Part shown: in pieces, positions 16,913 through 25,448 of the stretch
How the letters are laid out: each line of letters opens with the position of its first letter
How positions within the stretch are numbered: the stretch's first letter is position 1
NCBI GenBank assembly: GCA_017560425.1
Contig: JAFZEX010000016.1
Span: 1-64,000 of the forward strand
Source: Alistipes sp.
GTDB taxonomy: Bacteria; Bacteroidota; Bacteroidia; Bacteroidales; Rikenellaceae
Direction: 5' to 3'
Length of the DNA stretch: 64,000 nucleotides
Made by a program: the position numbers and the translations under genes
The notes under the pieces: generated by a model
Told to the model about the DNA's origin: nothing
The model's input: the letters and a program-made list of their open reading frames with translations, nothing else
The model's database searches: none

Positions 16913-18517
16913 ATGAAGAGATTGGCACTATTATCCACTTTGCTACTCGCACTACTTTGGGTGGCATGTGGCGGCAAAACGTCCGACAACGAGCACGATG
17001 ACTTTGTAGGCTTCATCGAAGAGAGCGACTCAACAGAGGTTGCTGAGCCTGTATTTCTCTATGGCATCGACACTACCCCATATATCGTAGGCACAGACTC
17101 TGTGCGCAAGGGTGACACCGCAGGTGCTATCCTTAACCGCTATGGCATCTCTGCCCGCAAGGTGGCTAACCTCGAGCGTAAGGCAGACACCGTGTTCAAG
17201 CTCAGCAAAATCCGTGCTGACAGAACATTCACCACATTTGTGCGCACCGAGGAGGTAGACTCAGTAAGCACACGTGAGGTGCTCGACTACTTGGTATACA
17301 ACATCGACAACACCGAGTATACAATCCTCTCGTTTGTGGGCGACTCGGTGCACATCGTACGCGAGAAGCTACCTGTGCACATCGAGCGTAGGTGCGTAAC
17401 TGCCGAGATCACATCGTCGCTATGGGGCGCTATCATGAAGGCTAAGCTCCCATATGCCCTTGCCGACGAGGTTGAGGATTTGTTCAAGTGGTCGGTGGAC
17501 TTCTTTGGCATTCAGGAGGGCGACAGCTTCTCTGTTATCTTCGACGAGAAGATGGTCGAGGATAAGTCGGTGGGCATCGGCAGAGTATATGGTGCTCGCT
17601 TCAAGAAGGGCAAGAAGACATTCTACGCTATCCCTTATGCCGATGCAAATGGTCGCCTCAAGTATTGGGACTACGACGGTAGAACCATGAAGAAGCAGAT
17701 GCTTCAGGCACCACTAAAGTACACACGTATCAGCTCGAAGTTTACATACAAGCGTCTACACCCTGTATATCGTGTATATCGCCCTCACACAGGTGTCGAT
17801 TACTCAGCGCCTATGGGTACTCCGGTACACACCGTAGCCGACGGTACCGTTGTTAAGGCGGGCTGGGGCGGTGGCGGTGGTAACACCATCTACATCGAGC
17901 ACGCTGGAGGCCTCAAGACAGGTTATCTCCACCTCAAGAGCTTTGCTAAGGGCATCAAGGTGGGTGCTAAGGTTGTGCAGGGTCAGACCATCGGTTACGT
18001 AGGTTCAACAGGTACATCGACAGGTCCTCACCTCGACTACCGTATCTGGCAGAATGGCAAGCCTATCGACCCATTGCAGGTTACCGAGCAGCCATCAGAG
18101 CCTATTGCTAAGCAGCACCGTGCAGGATTTGAGAAGATTCGTGAGCGTCTTATCGCCGAGATGGACGGCACGATAGAGCCTGACGACGTTGTGACCGAGG
18201 AGGACATCTACCGCCGTGAAAAGAAGAAGAAGGTAGAGCCAGCCGACACAACAAAGAAGGAGGCAGCAGCACCTGTTGCTCAGCCAGCACCAGCCGAGAA
18301 GAAGGCAGAGGCAGCAACAGAGAAGAAGGCTGAGGCAGCGGCTGAGAAGAGCGCTGAGAAGGAGGCTGAGAAGGCAACCGAAGAGCCTACTGAGGAGGTA
18401 GTCGAGAAGGTGGCTGAGAAGCCAGCACAGACAACTACCACCAAGAGCAAAAGCCTCAAGGAGGCAATGGCTAACGGCCCTATCAAGGGTACAGCAAGTG
18501 GCACAGTAAAGAGATAA
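16913..18517 (+). CDS. M23 family peptidase lipoprotein (LytM-like, probably a cell-wall hydrolase or regulator)
   Basis: A 534-residue protein. MKRLALLSTLLLALLWVACGG is a lipoprotein signal with the lipobox cysteine near residue 20. A LysM-like/OPA region precedes the M23 domain (about 285-390). HTGVDYSAPMGTPV supplies the first zinc ligands and GYLHL is present. The usual HxH is HLD (GPHLDYR), a substitution seen in some Bacteroidota members, so catalytic activity is uncertain. The C-terminal 130 residues are low-complexity K/E/A repeats. The ATG at 16913 is preferred over an in-frame TTG at 16904. The next gene starts one base after its stop. Confidence 0.85.
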   Translation: MKRLALLSTLLLALLWVACGGKTSDNEHDDFVGFIEESDSTEVAEPVFLYGIDTTPYIVGTDSVRKGDTAGAILNRYGISARKVANLERKADTVFKLSKIRADRTFTTFVRTEEVDSVSTREVLDYLVYNIDNTEYTILSFVGDSVHIVREKLPVHIERRCVTAEITSSLWGAIMKAKLPYALADEVEDLFKWSVDFFGIQEGDSFSVIFDEKMVEDKSVGIGRVYGARFKKGKKTFYAIPYADANGRLKYWDYDGRTMKKQMLQAPLKYTRISSKFTYKRLHPVYRVYRPHTGVDYSAPMGTPVHTVADGTVVKAGWGGGGGNTIYIEHAGGLKTGYLHLKSFAKGIKVGAKVVQGQTIGYVGSTGTSTGPHLDYRIWQNGKPIDPLQVTEQPSEPIAKQHRAGFEKIRERLIAEMDGTIEPDDVVTEEDIYRREKKKKVEPADTTKKEAAAPVAQPAPAEKKAEAATEKKAEAAAEKSAEKEAEKATEEPTEEVVEKVAEKPAQTTTTKSKSLKEAMANGPIKGTASGTVKR

Positions 18518-18518
18518 T

Positions 18519-18938
18519 ATGAACATCGACGAGAGAATCACGAAGTTCATACGCAAACATCACGTTTTGACATTGGCAACAGTGGGTAGGGACAACCTAC
18601 CCTACGTTGCCAACTGTTTTTATGCGTATGACGCTAAGCGAGGCAAGATAGTATTCACCTCGGACCTCTCGACACGTCACGGCAGCGAGATGGCCTCGCA
18701 ACCACGTGTGGCACTCAGCATCGTGCGTGAGACACGCATAGTGGGCTGTGTGGAGGGAATACAGATTGAGGGCATCGCAGAGCGAGGCACGGAGGAGGCA
18801 CGCAAGGAGTATATCAAGCGCTTCCCCTATGCTGCCGTAGCGCCGCTCACGCTGTGGGAGGTTACGCCCACGATGCTCAAGCTAACAGATAATAAACTTG
18901 GTTTTGGCAAGAAGCTGATATGGCAAAGCGAGGAGTAA
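18519..18938 (+). CDS. Pyridoxamine 5'-phosphate oxidase-like flavin-binding protein
   Basis: A 139-residue split-barrel protein. HVLTLATVGRDNLPYVANCF near residue 15, the LSTRHGSEMASQPRVALSI region, and a C-terminal LGFGKKLIW are typical of the PNPOx-like/UPF0306 group. These proteins usually bind FMN or a related cofactor. The substrate is unknown, and it is too short to be PdxH. It begins immediately after the M23 stop and overlaps ispD by 19 bases, so the three genes form one operon. Confidence 0.75.
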   Translation: MNIDERITKFIRKHHVLTLATVGRDNLPYVANCFYAYDAKRGKIVFTSDLSTRHGSEMASQPRVALSIVRETRIVGCVEGIQIEGIAERGTEEARKEYIKRFPYAAVAPLTLWEVTPTMLKLTDNKLGFGKKLIWQSEE

Positions 18939-19597
18939 TAATTGTTGCTGGTGGCTCGGGCAAACGCATGCAGAGCGCCATGCCCAAGCAGTTCCTGATG
19001 TTAGGCACGCTGCCCGTTGTGGCACATACCATAAACCGTTTTGCGGAGGCGCTGCCCGGCGCAGAGCTTGTCGTGGTGCTTCCCGAGGAGCATGTGGCGC
19101 TGTGGAAGAATCTCGCTGCGAGGTTCGACGTGGCGGTGCATAGGTGTGTTGTGGGTGGCAAGGAGCGCTTCGACTCGGTTAAGCGAGGCATAGAGGCGCT
19201 GAGCCCCGAGGTAGAGTATATTGCGGTGCATGATGGCGTGCGTGCGCTGGTGTCGAAAAAGCTTATCATACGCACGATGCTCGACTGCGAGGAGCATGGC
19301 GCAACAATCCCCGTTGTGGAGGTTGCCGACTCCTATCGTAGGGTCGAGGGCAGCGAGTCGTGGATAGTGCCACGCAGCGAGCTACGCATTGTGCAGACCC
19401 CTCAGATATTCCGTAGCGACATCCTACGCAAGGCCTACGAGCAGGCGTTCTCGCCGACGTTTACGGACGATGCCTCAGTGGTAGAGGCCATGGGCAGCAA
19501 GATATGGCTCGTGGAGGGCGAGAAGAGCAACATCAAGCTAACGACTCCCGAAGATATGGAGTGGGCTGAGTGGTGGATAACGAGGGAGGAAGCTTAG
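18920..19597 (+). CDS. ispD: 2-C-methyl-D-erythritol 4-phosphate cytidylyltransferase
   Basis: A 225-residue MEP-pathway enzyme that makes CDP-methylerythritol for isoprenoid synthesis. The nucleotide-binding signature VAGGSGKRMQSAMPKQF is at the N-terminus, VHDGVRALVS lies near residue 105, and TDDASVVEAMG and GEKSNIKLTTPEDM come near the C-terminus. The ATG lies inside the previous gene (19-base overlap), which fits translational coupling. A word array begins directly at its 3' end, with no classical terminator. Confidence 0.96.
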   Translation: MAKRGVIIVAGGSGKRMQSAMPKQFLMLGTLPVVAHTINRFAEALPGAELVVVLPEEHVALWKNLAARFDVAVHRCVVGGKERFDSVKRGIEALSPEVEYIAVHDGVRALVSKKLIIRTMLDCEEHGATIPVVEVADSYRRVEGSESWIVPRSELRIVQTPQIFRSDILRKAYEQAFSPTFTDDASVVEAMGSKIWLVEGEKSNIKLTTPEDMEWAEWWITREEA

Positions 19598-20045
19598 AGA
19601 GTTTAGGGAGTTTAGGGAGTTTAGGGAGTTTAGGGAGTTTAGGGAGGGCGCTATCAGCAGTTATTAATTGGTAGAGGATTAAGACCTTTAGGACCTTTAG
19701 GATTAAGACCTTTAGGATTAAGACCTTTAGGACCAATAGGACCTTTAGGACATTTGTCCGTGACCATCTTAATGGTCCTAAGGTCCTAAGGTCTTAATGG
19801 TCCTCAGAATCTATCAAGCTTTAGCGCTCCCATCTATCTAATCAAAGGGTCATAAAGGTCCAAAAGGGTCATAAAGGGTTATAATACTCTTGTGACCCTT
19901 TTTTGCGCAAGGATAGGGAGCTTAGGGAGTTTAAGGAGTTTAGGGAGGAGCGCTATCAGCATTTATTCGCAAAGCACAAACTCTCCTTAAATTCACTATA
20001 CTCCCTAATTTCCCTACATTCACTCTTGCTTTGCCCCCGCCCCCA
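19592..20045. repeat. Composite short-word arrays (three word families)
   Basis: Four parts occur in order. First, TTTAGGGAG words with the loop GGGCGCTATCAGCA (19592-19665). Second, CCTTTAGGA words, the core TTTGTCCGTGACCATCTTAA at 19753, and complementary GGTCCTAAGGTCTTAATGG (19676-19808). Third, GGGTCATAAA words ending in GTGACCCTTTTTT, which may terminate (19845-19905). Fourth, another TTTAGGGAG hairpin like those at 14628-14930 (19905-20040). No gene is seen. Confidence 0.8.
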
Positions 20046-20059
20046 TCTCTAAGCGCACT

Positions 20060-20184
20060 ATTTGTTGTCAGAGTGGTGTAGCAGTGGCGCTGACATGAAA
20101 AAGCTCCGGATGGGCTGTACTCTTAGTACTGCTCATTCGGAGCTTTGATTGAAGCGTCGCTGATGCGCCGCTATCACAACAAAT
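20060..20184 (-). repeat. R unit, subfamily C
   Basis: Outer arms TTTGTTGT/ACAACAAA. The second stem is AGTGGTGT/GCGCCGCT, using G-T wobbles and compensating changes relative to other copies. The inner stem is AAAGCTCCG/CGGAGCTTT with a TGTAC/GTAC tip. Joined head to tail with the next unit. Confidence 0.82.
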
Positions 20185-20313
20185 AATTTGTTGTTAGAAG
20201 CCGTGAGATGTGGTGCATCTGAAAAGTAATCACCCGAGGATAGTACAAATAGTACAGCCTCGGGTGATTAGCTTTTTAGATGTGCCGCAGATTGCGGCTT
20301 ATCACAACAAATT
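20185..20313 (-). repeat. R unit, subfamily B
   Basis: Second stem AAGCCGT/TGCGGCTT; inner stem TAATCACCCGAGG/CCTCGGGTGATTA. Compared with the copy at 5855-5985, two base pairs of the inner stem and several of the second stem have changed on both sides. The right end meets the stop codon at 20312. Confidence 0.85.
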
Positions 20314-20938
20314 ACTTGGTGAACTTACCTACAACATACACATCCTTCAAATCCTTGATGAGTGTCTCCACGAGGAGGATGTTCTGGTCCTTCTTGAGCT
20401 CGGGCATGATGGTGGTCATGGCGCTGATAAGCTCACGGGCATCGAGCAGAATGGTAAGCTCGCCCGACTCGTAGCGTACATAGCCTGATGCCTTCACGGT
20501 CTTGCCGTCGAGGGTGGTCTCGGCAATGATGGCTGCCTTAGAGCGTGTATACACATAGCTACCATCGAGCTTGTGGTCGCCCTGGGTGATGGTGCCCTTG
20601 CCACCATTTAGGCGTAGCTTAACAGAGCCTGGGGTGATGCTAAGCTGCTTGAGGGTGTTGGTGATGATTGGGTCGATCTGCGCAATGGCGATGTCTGCCA
20701 AGGGGCTCGAGCCGAGGTAGCTGAACGATGCCGACTTATAGGTCCATGTGCCGTTGAGCGTGTATGACGATGGCGCAGCATCTGCCAAGCGCTTATATGG
20801 GTCCTGCTGCTGGGTCTCGGTGTTAGCAACCTTCTGAATGCCACCCAAGAGGCGTGATAGGTTGAACTGCGCCGAGGCGGTGGTTGGCACGAGGGCAACA
20901 GCCACTACGGCGATAAGTGTATAAAGCGTCTTCTTCAT
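20312..20938 (-). CDS. DUF4923 family secreted protein (paralogue 1)
   Basis: A 208-residue exported protein with signal peptide MKKTLYTLIAVVAVALVPTTASAQ. A beta-rich domain begins near residue 60 (LNGTWTYKSASFSYLGSSPLADIA) and contains GSVKLRLNGGKGTITQGDHKLDGSYVY. It resembles the DUF4923 family of Bacteroidota, whose function is unknown. The gene immediately upstream encodes a second member with the same layout, so the pair arose by tandem duplication and probably shares a transcript. Confidence 0.72.
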   Translation of the reverse strand: MKKTLYTLIAVVAVALVPTTASAQFNLSRLLGGIQKVANTETQQQDPYKRLADAAPSSYTLNGTWTYKSASFSYLGSSPLADIAIAQIDPIITNTLKQLSITPGSVKLRLNGGKGTITQGDHKLDGSYVYTRSKAAIIAETTLDGKTVKASGYVRYESGELTILLDARELISAMTTIMPELKKDQNILLVETLIKDLKDVYVVGKFTK

Positions 20939-20944
20939 AGTCGA

Positions 20945-21577
20945 TTACTTGTTTTTAGTTAGGTTAAAGCCCACGTATGCCTTGTCGTAGTTGCCAAGGA
21001 GCGATGTGATGCTGTTGAGTGCCGAGAGCTTAGCGCCGAGCGTGGTGAGCATCTTCACAAGGCGTGTGCAGTCGAACACCAGGTCGAGGCCCGAGGCGGT
21101 GATGTAGGCATAGCCCGTCATCGAGCCGAGCTTCAAAAGCTTCGAGTCGAAGTTGAGCGTGATGGCGAAGGTCTCGGTGTTGTAGGTGTATGTTCCCGAG
21201 AGTGTGCTCTTGCCCATCACGGCGCTAAACGTGTCGTCGTCGTTGAAGGTGAAGGTGCACGAGCCAGGCTTGATGCCCACGGCGTTGTAGGCTGTGGTGA
21301 GCTTTGTCGAGAGCTTGGCAGCGAGCGCCTCGCCCGCAACATTCGAGAGCAGGTCGCCACCCTCGAAGGTCATGGCAGGCTGGGTGTAGCTCCATGTGCC
21401 CACGATAAGCAGCTCGGTGGCTGTGCCCGTGAGCTTGTCTATGAGCTCCGATGCCTTGCCGTCGGTAGCCTCGTCGGCTAAGTCCTTAGCCACGCCAAGC
21501 AAGCCCTTAAGACCCTGAGCATCAGCACACACTACAGAGCCGAGGATAAGGCAGAGGGTTAGAAGTATCTTTTTCAT
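20945..21577 (-). CDS. DUF4923 family secreted protein (paralogue 2)
   Basis: A 210-residue exported protein with signal peptide MKKILLTLCLILGSVVCADAQ. The layout matches the neighbour: a short helical linker, then VGTWSYTQPAMTFEGGDLLSNVAG, then GSCTFTFNDDDTFSAVMGKSTLSGTYTY split over beta strands. The stop lies six bases before the start of the paralogue. Function unknown; likely periplasmic or surface associated. The promoter was not identified. Confidence 0.75.
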   Translation of the reverse strand: MKKILLTLCLILGSVVCADAQGLKGLLGVAKDLADEATDGKASELIDKLTGTATELLIVGTWSYTQPAMTFEGGDLLSNVAGEALAAKLSTKLTTAYNAVGIKPGSCTFTFNDDDTFSAVMGKSTLSGTYTYNTETFAITLNFDSKLLKLGSMTGYAYITASGLDLVFDCTRLVKMLTTLGAKLSALNSITSLLGNYDKAYVGFNLTKNK

Positions 21578-21611
21578 CGTTTGAACGGTTTTGAATATTT
21601 TTTTTTAATTA

Positions 21612-21808
21612 GCAATTAGGAGTTAGTAACGAGTAACAAGTAACAATGGGTTATTACTCGTTACTCGTCAGAAGGGTTTTTAAGGGTCAGAAGGGTATTA
21701 AAGGGTCAGAAGGGTATTTTTAACCCTTAGGCCCCTTTCTACCCTTTGGCCTCTTAGGCATCTTAGGCCCCTTTCTACCCTTAGGCCCCTTTCCACCTGC
21801 TATTACTA
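21612..21808. repeat. AGTAAC and GGGTCAGAA word arrays
   Basis: AGTAACGAGTAACAAGTAAC is followed by the complementary TTACTCGTTACTCG. Then GGGTCAGAAGGGT words are followed by complementary ACCCTTAGGCCCCTTTCT words. Each pair could form a hairpin. No gene is seen. Confidence 0.75.
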
Positions 21809-21809
21809 A

Positions 21810-23753
21810 TTACTCATTGTCCAGCTCCTGCTCCATAAGCTCAATCTCGTGGAGCCATGCTCGTGACTGTGCGTCAGAAGGCATGTGTAGGTCGCCACGT
21901 GGTGATAGGCCTACGCCACCCACCTTTGGGCCATCGGGCATTGCCGAGCGCTTGAACTGCTGCGAGAAGAAGCGGCGGAAGAAGACCTTGAGCCACTTGA
22001 GGATTGTCCTGCGGTCGAAGACTCCCTCGAATGCCAAGCCCGCAAGCATAGCAATCTTGGTTGGCGAGTAGCGACGACGAAGGGTGCAGTAGAGGAAGAA
22101 GTCGTGGAGGTCGTAAGGACCAACGATATCCTCGGTGCACTGCGCAATATTCTCGCCATCTGATGGGAGTAGCTCGGGGCTAACAGGCGTAGCCACAACA
22201 TCGAGCAACGCCTCACGCAACACGCCCTCAGCACGGTTGTTGGCATACCAATCGACCATGTGGCGCACAAGGGTCTTAGGCACCGATGAGTTGATGCCGT
22301 ACATCGACATCTGATCGCCATTGTATGTTGCCCAGCCCAAAGCAAGCTCGCTCATGTCGCCCGTGCCGATGACCATGCCACCGCATAGGTTGGCAACGTC
22401 CATGAGTATCTGTGTGCGCTCACGTGCCTGCGAGTTCTCGTATGCCACGCCACGCTCCTCGGCGCTCAGGCCGATATCCTTGAAGTGCTGCTCGCACGCC
22501 TCCCTGATAGATATCTCCTTGAGGGTGCAGCCGAGCTCACGAGCCATTGTGAGGGCATTCTGATATGTGCGGTCGGTGGTGCCGAAGCCAGGCATTGTCA
22601 CGCAGATGATGCCCTTGCGGTCAAGACCAAGAAGGTCGAACGTGTCGCATACGGCGAGGAGTGCCAACGTAGAGTCTAAGCCACCCGAGATGCCGATAAC
22701 GGCATTCTTGCACGCTGTGTGCTCGAGGCGCTGGGCGAGGCCTGCCGACTGAATGGCGAACACCTCACGGCAGTGTGTGGCACGTGCCTCCTCGTTCTCG
22801 GGAACGAAGTAGATAGGCTCGATATGGCGGCGCACATCGCCCTGATACATAATCTCGTCTACGTCAATCTCCACCACGCGCATCTCGGGAGCGTCGGGAT
22901 AGTAGAAGGTGTTGCGGGCAGTACGGCGTGTAGAGATATACTCCACGTCGATGTCGGCGATGACCATGCGGTCGTTGCGCACGAAGCGCTCGCTGACGCC
23001 CAACACCCTACCAAGCTCGGCAACAACGGCATTACCAGCGAAGACAAGGTCGCTCGACGACTCGCCATGGCCCGATGATGCGTATACGTAGGCTGCCATG
23101 GTGCGTGACGACTGCTCGGCGATAAGCGAGATTAGGTAGTCGTGCTTGCATACCGACTCGGGCGATGCCGAGAGGTTGAACAAAAGCTTAGCACCCTGCA
23201 CCGCCTGCATTGATGATGGTGGCACAGGCACCCACATATCCTCGCAGATCTCCACGCCAAACTCCACGCCATGGATGTCGAACATGAGGTCGGCACCGAA
23301 TGGGCACTCGTGGCCAGCAAAGCGTATAGAGCGGTCCTTGATGCCGTAGCCCGACACCCACCACCTTAGCTCCGAGAACTCGCCGTAGTTAGGTATGTAG
23401 CTCTTAGGCACAATACCCCACAACTCGCCCTGGCCAAAGACCGCAGCGCAGTTATATAGGCGGTCGGCAAAGACCACAGGGAGGCCCACGATACCGATGG
23501 TTGGAATGTCACGGCACTCCTCCATGAGCCATGCCAAGGCCTGCTCCGAGTCGCTAAGGAGCTTCTTCTGCAACACCATGTCGCCACAGGTGTAGCCCAC
23601 CAACGAGAGCTCGGGCATAACAACAATCTCGACACCCTCCTGGAAGGCATCTTGCATAATCTTGAGAGCGCCCTCAGCATTGCGATGAGCATCGGCGATG
23701 TGCACACGTGGCACCGCCGCAGCAACTCTCATATATCCGAATTGGTTGTTCAT
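21810..23753 (-). CDS. nadE: Glutamine-dependent NAD+ synthetase
   Basis: A 647-residue two-domain enzyme that amidates nicotinic acid adenine dinucleotide to NAD+ using glutamine. The N-terminal nitrilase-type glutaminase domain (about 1-290) has MPELSLVGYTCGD near residue 45 and VEICEDMW near 170, which includes the catalytic cysteine. The C-terminal synthetase domain has the PP-loop SGGLDSTLAL near 355 and GTGDMSELALGW near 470. Length fits the glutaminase-fused type. It stands alone, with word arrays on both sides. Confidence 0.96.
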   Translation of the reverse strand: MNNQFGYMRVAAAVPRVHIADAHRNAEGALKIMQDAFQEGVEIVVMPELSLVGYTCGDMVLQKKLLSDSEQALAWLMEECRDIPTIGIVGLPVVFADRLYNCAAVFGQGELWGIVPKSYIPNYGEFSELRWWVSGYGIKDRSIRFAGHECPFGADLMFDIHGVEFGVEICEDMWVPVPPSSMQAVQGAKLLFNLSASPESVCKHDYLISLIAEQSSRTMAAYVYASSGHGESSSDLVFAGNAVVAELGRVLGVSERFVRNDRMVIADIDVEYISTRRTARNTFYYPDAPEMRVVEIDVDEIMYQGDVRRHIEPIYFVPENEEARATHCREVFAIQSAGLAQRLEHTACKNAVIGISGGLDSTLALLAVCDTFDLLGLDRKGIICVTMPGFGTTDRTYQNALTMARELGCTLKEISIREACEQHFKDIGLSAEERGVAYENSQARERTQILMDVANLCGGMVIGTGDMSELALGWATYNGDQMSMYGINSSVPKTLVRHMVDWYANNRAEGVLREALLDVVATPVSPELLPSDGENIAQCTEDIVGPYDLHDFFLYCTLRRRYSPTKIAMLAGLAFEGVFDRRTILKWLKVFFRRFFSQQFKRSAMPDGPKVGGVGLSPRGDLHMPSDAQSRAWLHEIELMEQELDNE

Positions 23754-23761
23754 ATATCTTG

Positions 23762-24030
23762 AATTATGAATGAGTAATTAGGAATAATTTTTTGAGGGAC
23801 GAAAGGGACAACAGGGACGAAAGGGACGACAACGAAACTCGGGTATCGACTTTTTTAATGAGTAATGAGGAATTAGGAATTAGTAATATTTTTTTTCAGT
23901 ATAGATAGTTGTCTCTATTACTCATTACTCATTACTAATTACTAATTACTCCCTCTCTCTGCCCTCTCTGTTGTCTCTGTTGTCTCTACTCTCTCTATTA
24001 CTAATTCCTCATTACTAATTACTAATTACT
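23762..24030. repeat. GGGACGA/GGGACAACA array with conserved core, plus ATTACT arrays
   Basis: GGGACGAAAGGGACAACA words lead into the core CGACAACGAAACTCGGGTAT at 23827, also present near 7028 (inverted), 11572 and 11837. AATGAGTAATGAGG and long ATTACTCATTACTAATTACT stretches follow, then CTCTGTTGTCTCTGTTGTC words complementary to the first arm. No gene is seen. Confidence 0.8.
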
Positions 24031-24036
24031 AAAACC

Positions 24037-25254
24037 TTACTCTGCCCAGATGCGTGCAAGGTTGATGATAGTGTTCATCGCACGGTTCATGGTTGTGAGC
24101 GACACATACTCATAACGGCCATGGAAGTTCATGCCACCGGTGAAGAGGTTAGGGCATGGAAGACCCATGAACGAGAGGCGTGAGCCGTCGGTACCGCCAC
24201 GGATAGGCTTAACCTGAGGCTTAACACCCGCCTCAATCATAGCACGGCGTGCCTTCTCGATGAGCTGTGGGTGTGGCTCAACCATCTTACGCATGTTGTA
24301 GTACTGATCCTTGAGCGTTAGCGTGAGGCACTTCTCGCCATACTTGCGCTGGAGGAAGTTAACAACGTCCCACATAAGCTGCTTCTTCTGCTCGAACTTA
24401 TCTGAGTCGTGGTCACGAATAATGTAGCTTATCTCAGCCTCCTCGACAGAGCCCTTGATGCCCACGCAGTGGAAGAAGCCCTCGTAGTGCTCGGTGAACT
24501 GTGGACGCTGCTCCTGAGGCAGAAGGGCGTTGAGCTCGCAAGCGATGTCGATGGCGTTAATCATCTTGTTCTTAGCCATGCCTGGGTGGACGTTGCGTCC
24601 CGAGATCTGAATCTTTGCGCCCGCAGCGTTGAAGTTCTCGTACTCGAGCTCGCCCTCCATGCCACCGTCCATGGTGTATGCAAAGTCGGCAGCGAACTTC
24701 TGCACGTCGAAGTAGTCTACGCCACGACCAATCTCCTCGTCGGGGGTGAAGCCCACACGAATCTTGCCGTGAGGGTGCTCAGGGTGTGCCACGAGCCACT
24801 CCATGGCGGTCATAATCTCGGCAACACCTGCCTTGTCATCTGCGCCGAGGAGCGTTGTGCCGTCGGTGTGAATGAGGGTATGTCCCTTGAAGAAGGCAAG
24901 CTCGGGGAACTCCTCGACACGCAAGTAGCAGTCGTCGCCAAGGCGGATATCCTTGCCGTTGTAGTTCTCCACAACGTGTGGCTTGACGTTAGCGCCACTC
25001 ATATCGGGAGCGGTGTCCACATGGGCGATGAAGCCAATTACTGGGGCATTCTCGTAGCCCTTAGTTGCTGGGAGTGTGGCCATAACGTAGCCATACTTAT
25101 CCATCGACACCTCCGTGAGGCCCAATGTCTCGAGCTCCTCCTTTAGGTGGCGGAGCAGCACGAGCTGCTTGTCGGTAGATGGGAACGTTGTGCTCGACTC
25201 GTCAGACTGAGTGTCGAACGACACATATTTCAAAAATCTCTCTTTTAGGTCCAT
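24037..25254 (-). CDS. pepT: Peptidase T (tripeptide aminopeptidase)
   Basis: A 405-residue M20B zinc aminopeptidase that removes N-terminal residues from tripeptides in the cytoplasm. Metal and catalytic motifs are FIAHVDTAPD near residue 75, TDGTTLLGADDKAG near 130-143 and FTPDEEIGRG near 170. IRGGTDGSRLSFMGLPCPNLFTGG near 350 is the C-terminal signature. The next gene on the same strand is an oligopeptide transporter, which suggests a peptide-use pair even though a word array separates them. Confidence 0.95.
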   Translation of the reverse strand: MDLKERFLKYVSFDTQSDESSTTFPSTDKQLVLLRHLKEELETLGLTEVSMDKYGYVMATLPATKGYENAPVIGFIAHVDTAPDMSGANVKPHVVENYNGKDIRLGDDCYLRVEEFPELAFFKGHTLIHTDGTTLLGADDKAGVAEIMTAMEWLVAHPEHPHGKIRVGFTPDEEIGRGVDYFDVQKFAADFAYTMDGGMEGELEYENFNAAGAKIQISGRNVHPGMAKNKMINAIDIACELNALLPQEQRPQFTEHYEGFFHCVGIKGSVEEAEISYIIRDHDSDKFEQKKQLMWDVVNFLQRKYGEKCLTLTLKDQYYNMRKMVEPHPQLIEKARRAMIEAGVKPQVKPIRGGTDGSRLSFMGLPCPNLFTGGMNFHGRYEYVSLTTMNRAMNTIINLARIWAE

Positions 25255-25289
25255 TGTGTATTGTGTTTTTAGTTTAGTTTCTGTGTTAT

Positions 25290-25445
25290 TTTTTTTAAGG
25301 GTCAGAAGGGTTTTTAAGGGTCAGAAGGGTATTTTAACCCTTAGGCCCCTTTCTACCCTTAGGCCCCTTAGGCCCCTTTCTACCCTTAGGCCCCTTTCTA
25401 CCCTTTGGCCTCTTAGGCCTCTTAGGTCCCTTTCTACTCCTAAGG
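25290..25445. repeat. GGGTCAGAA / ACCCTTAGGCCCC word array
   Basis: AAGGGTCAGAAGGGT words are followed by ACCCTTAGGCCCCTTTCT words in several copies. The arms are complementary in part and could form a hairpin between pepT and the OPT gene. Confidence 0.8.
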
Positions 25446-25448
25446 TCA

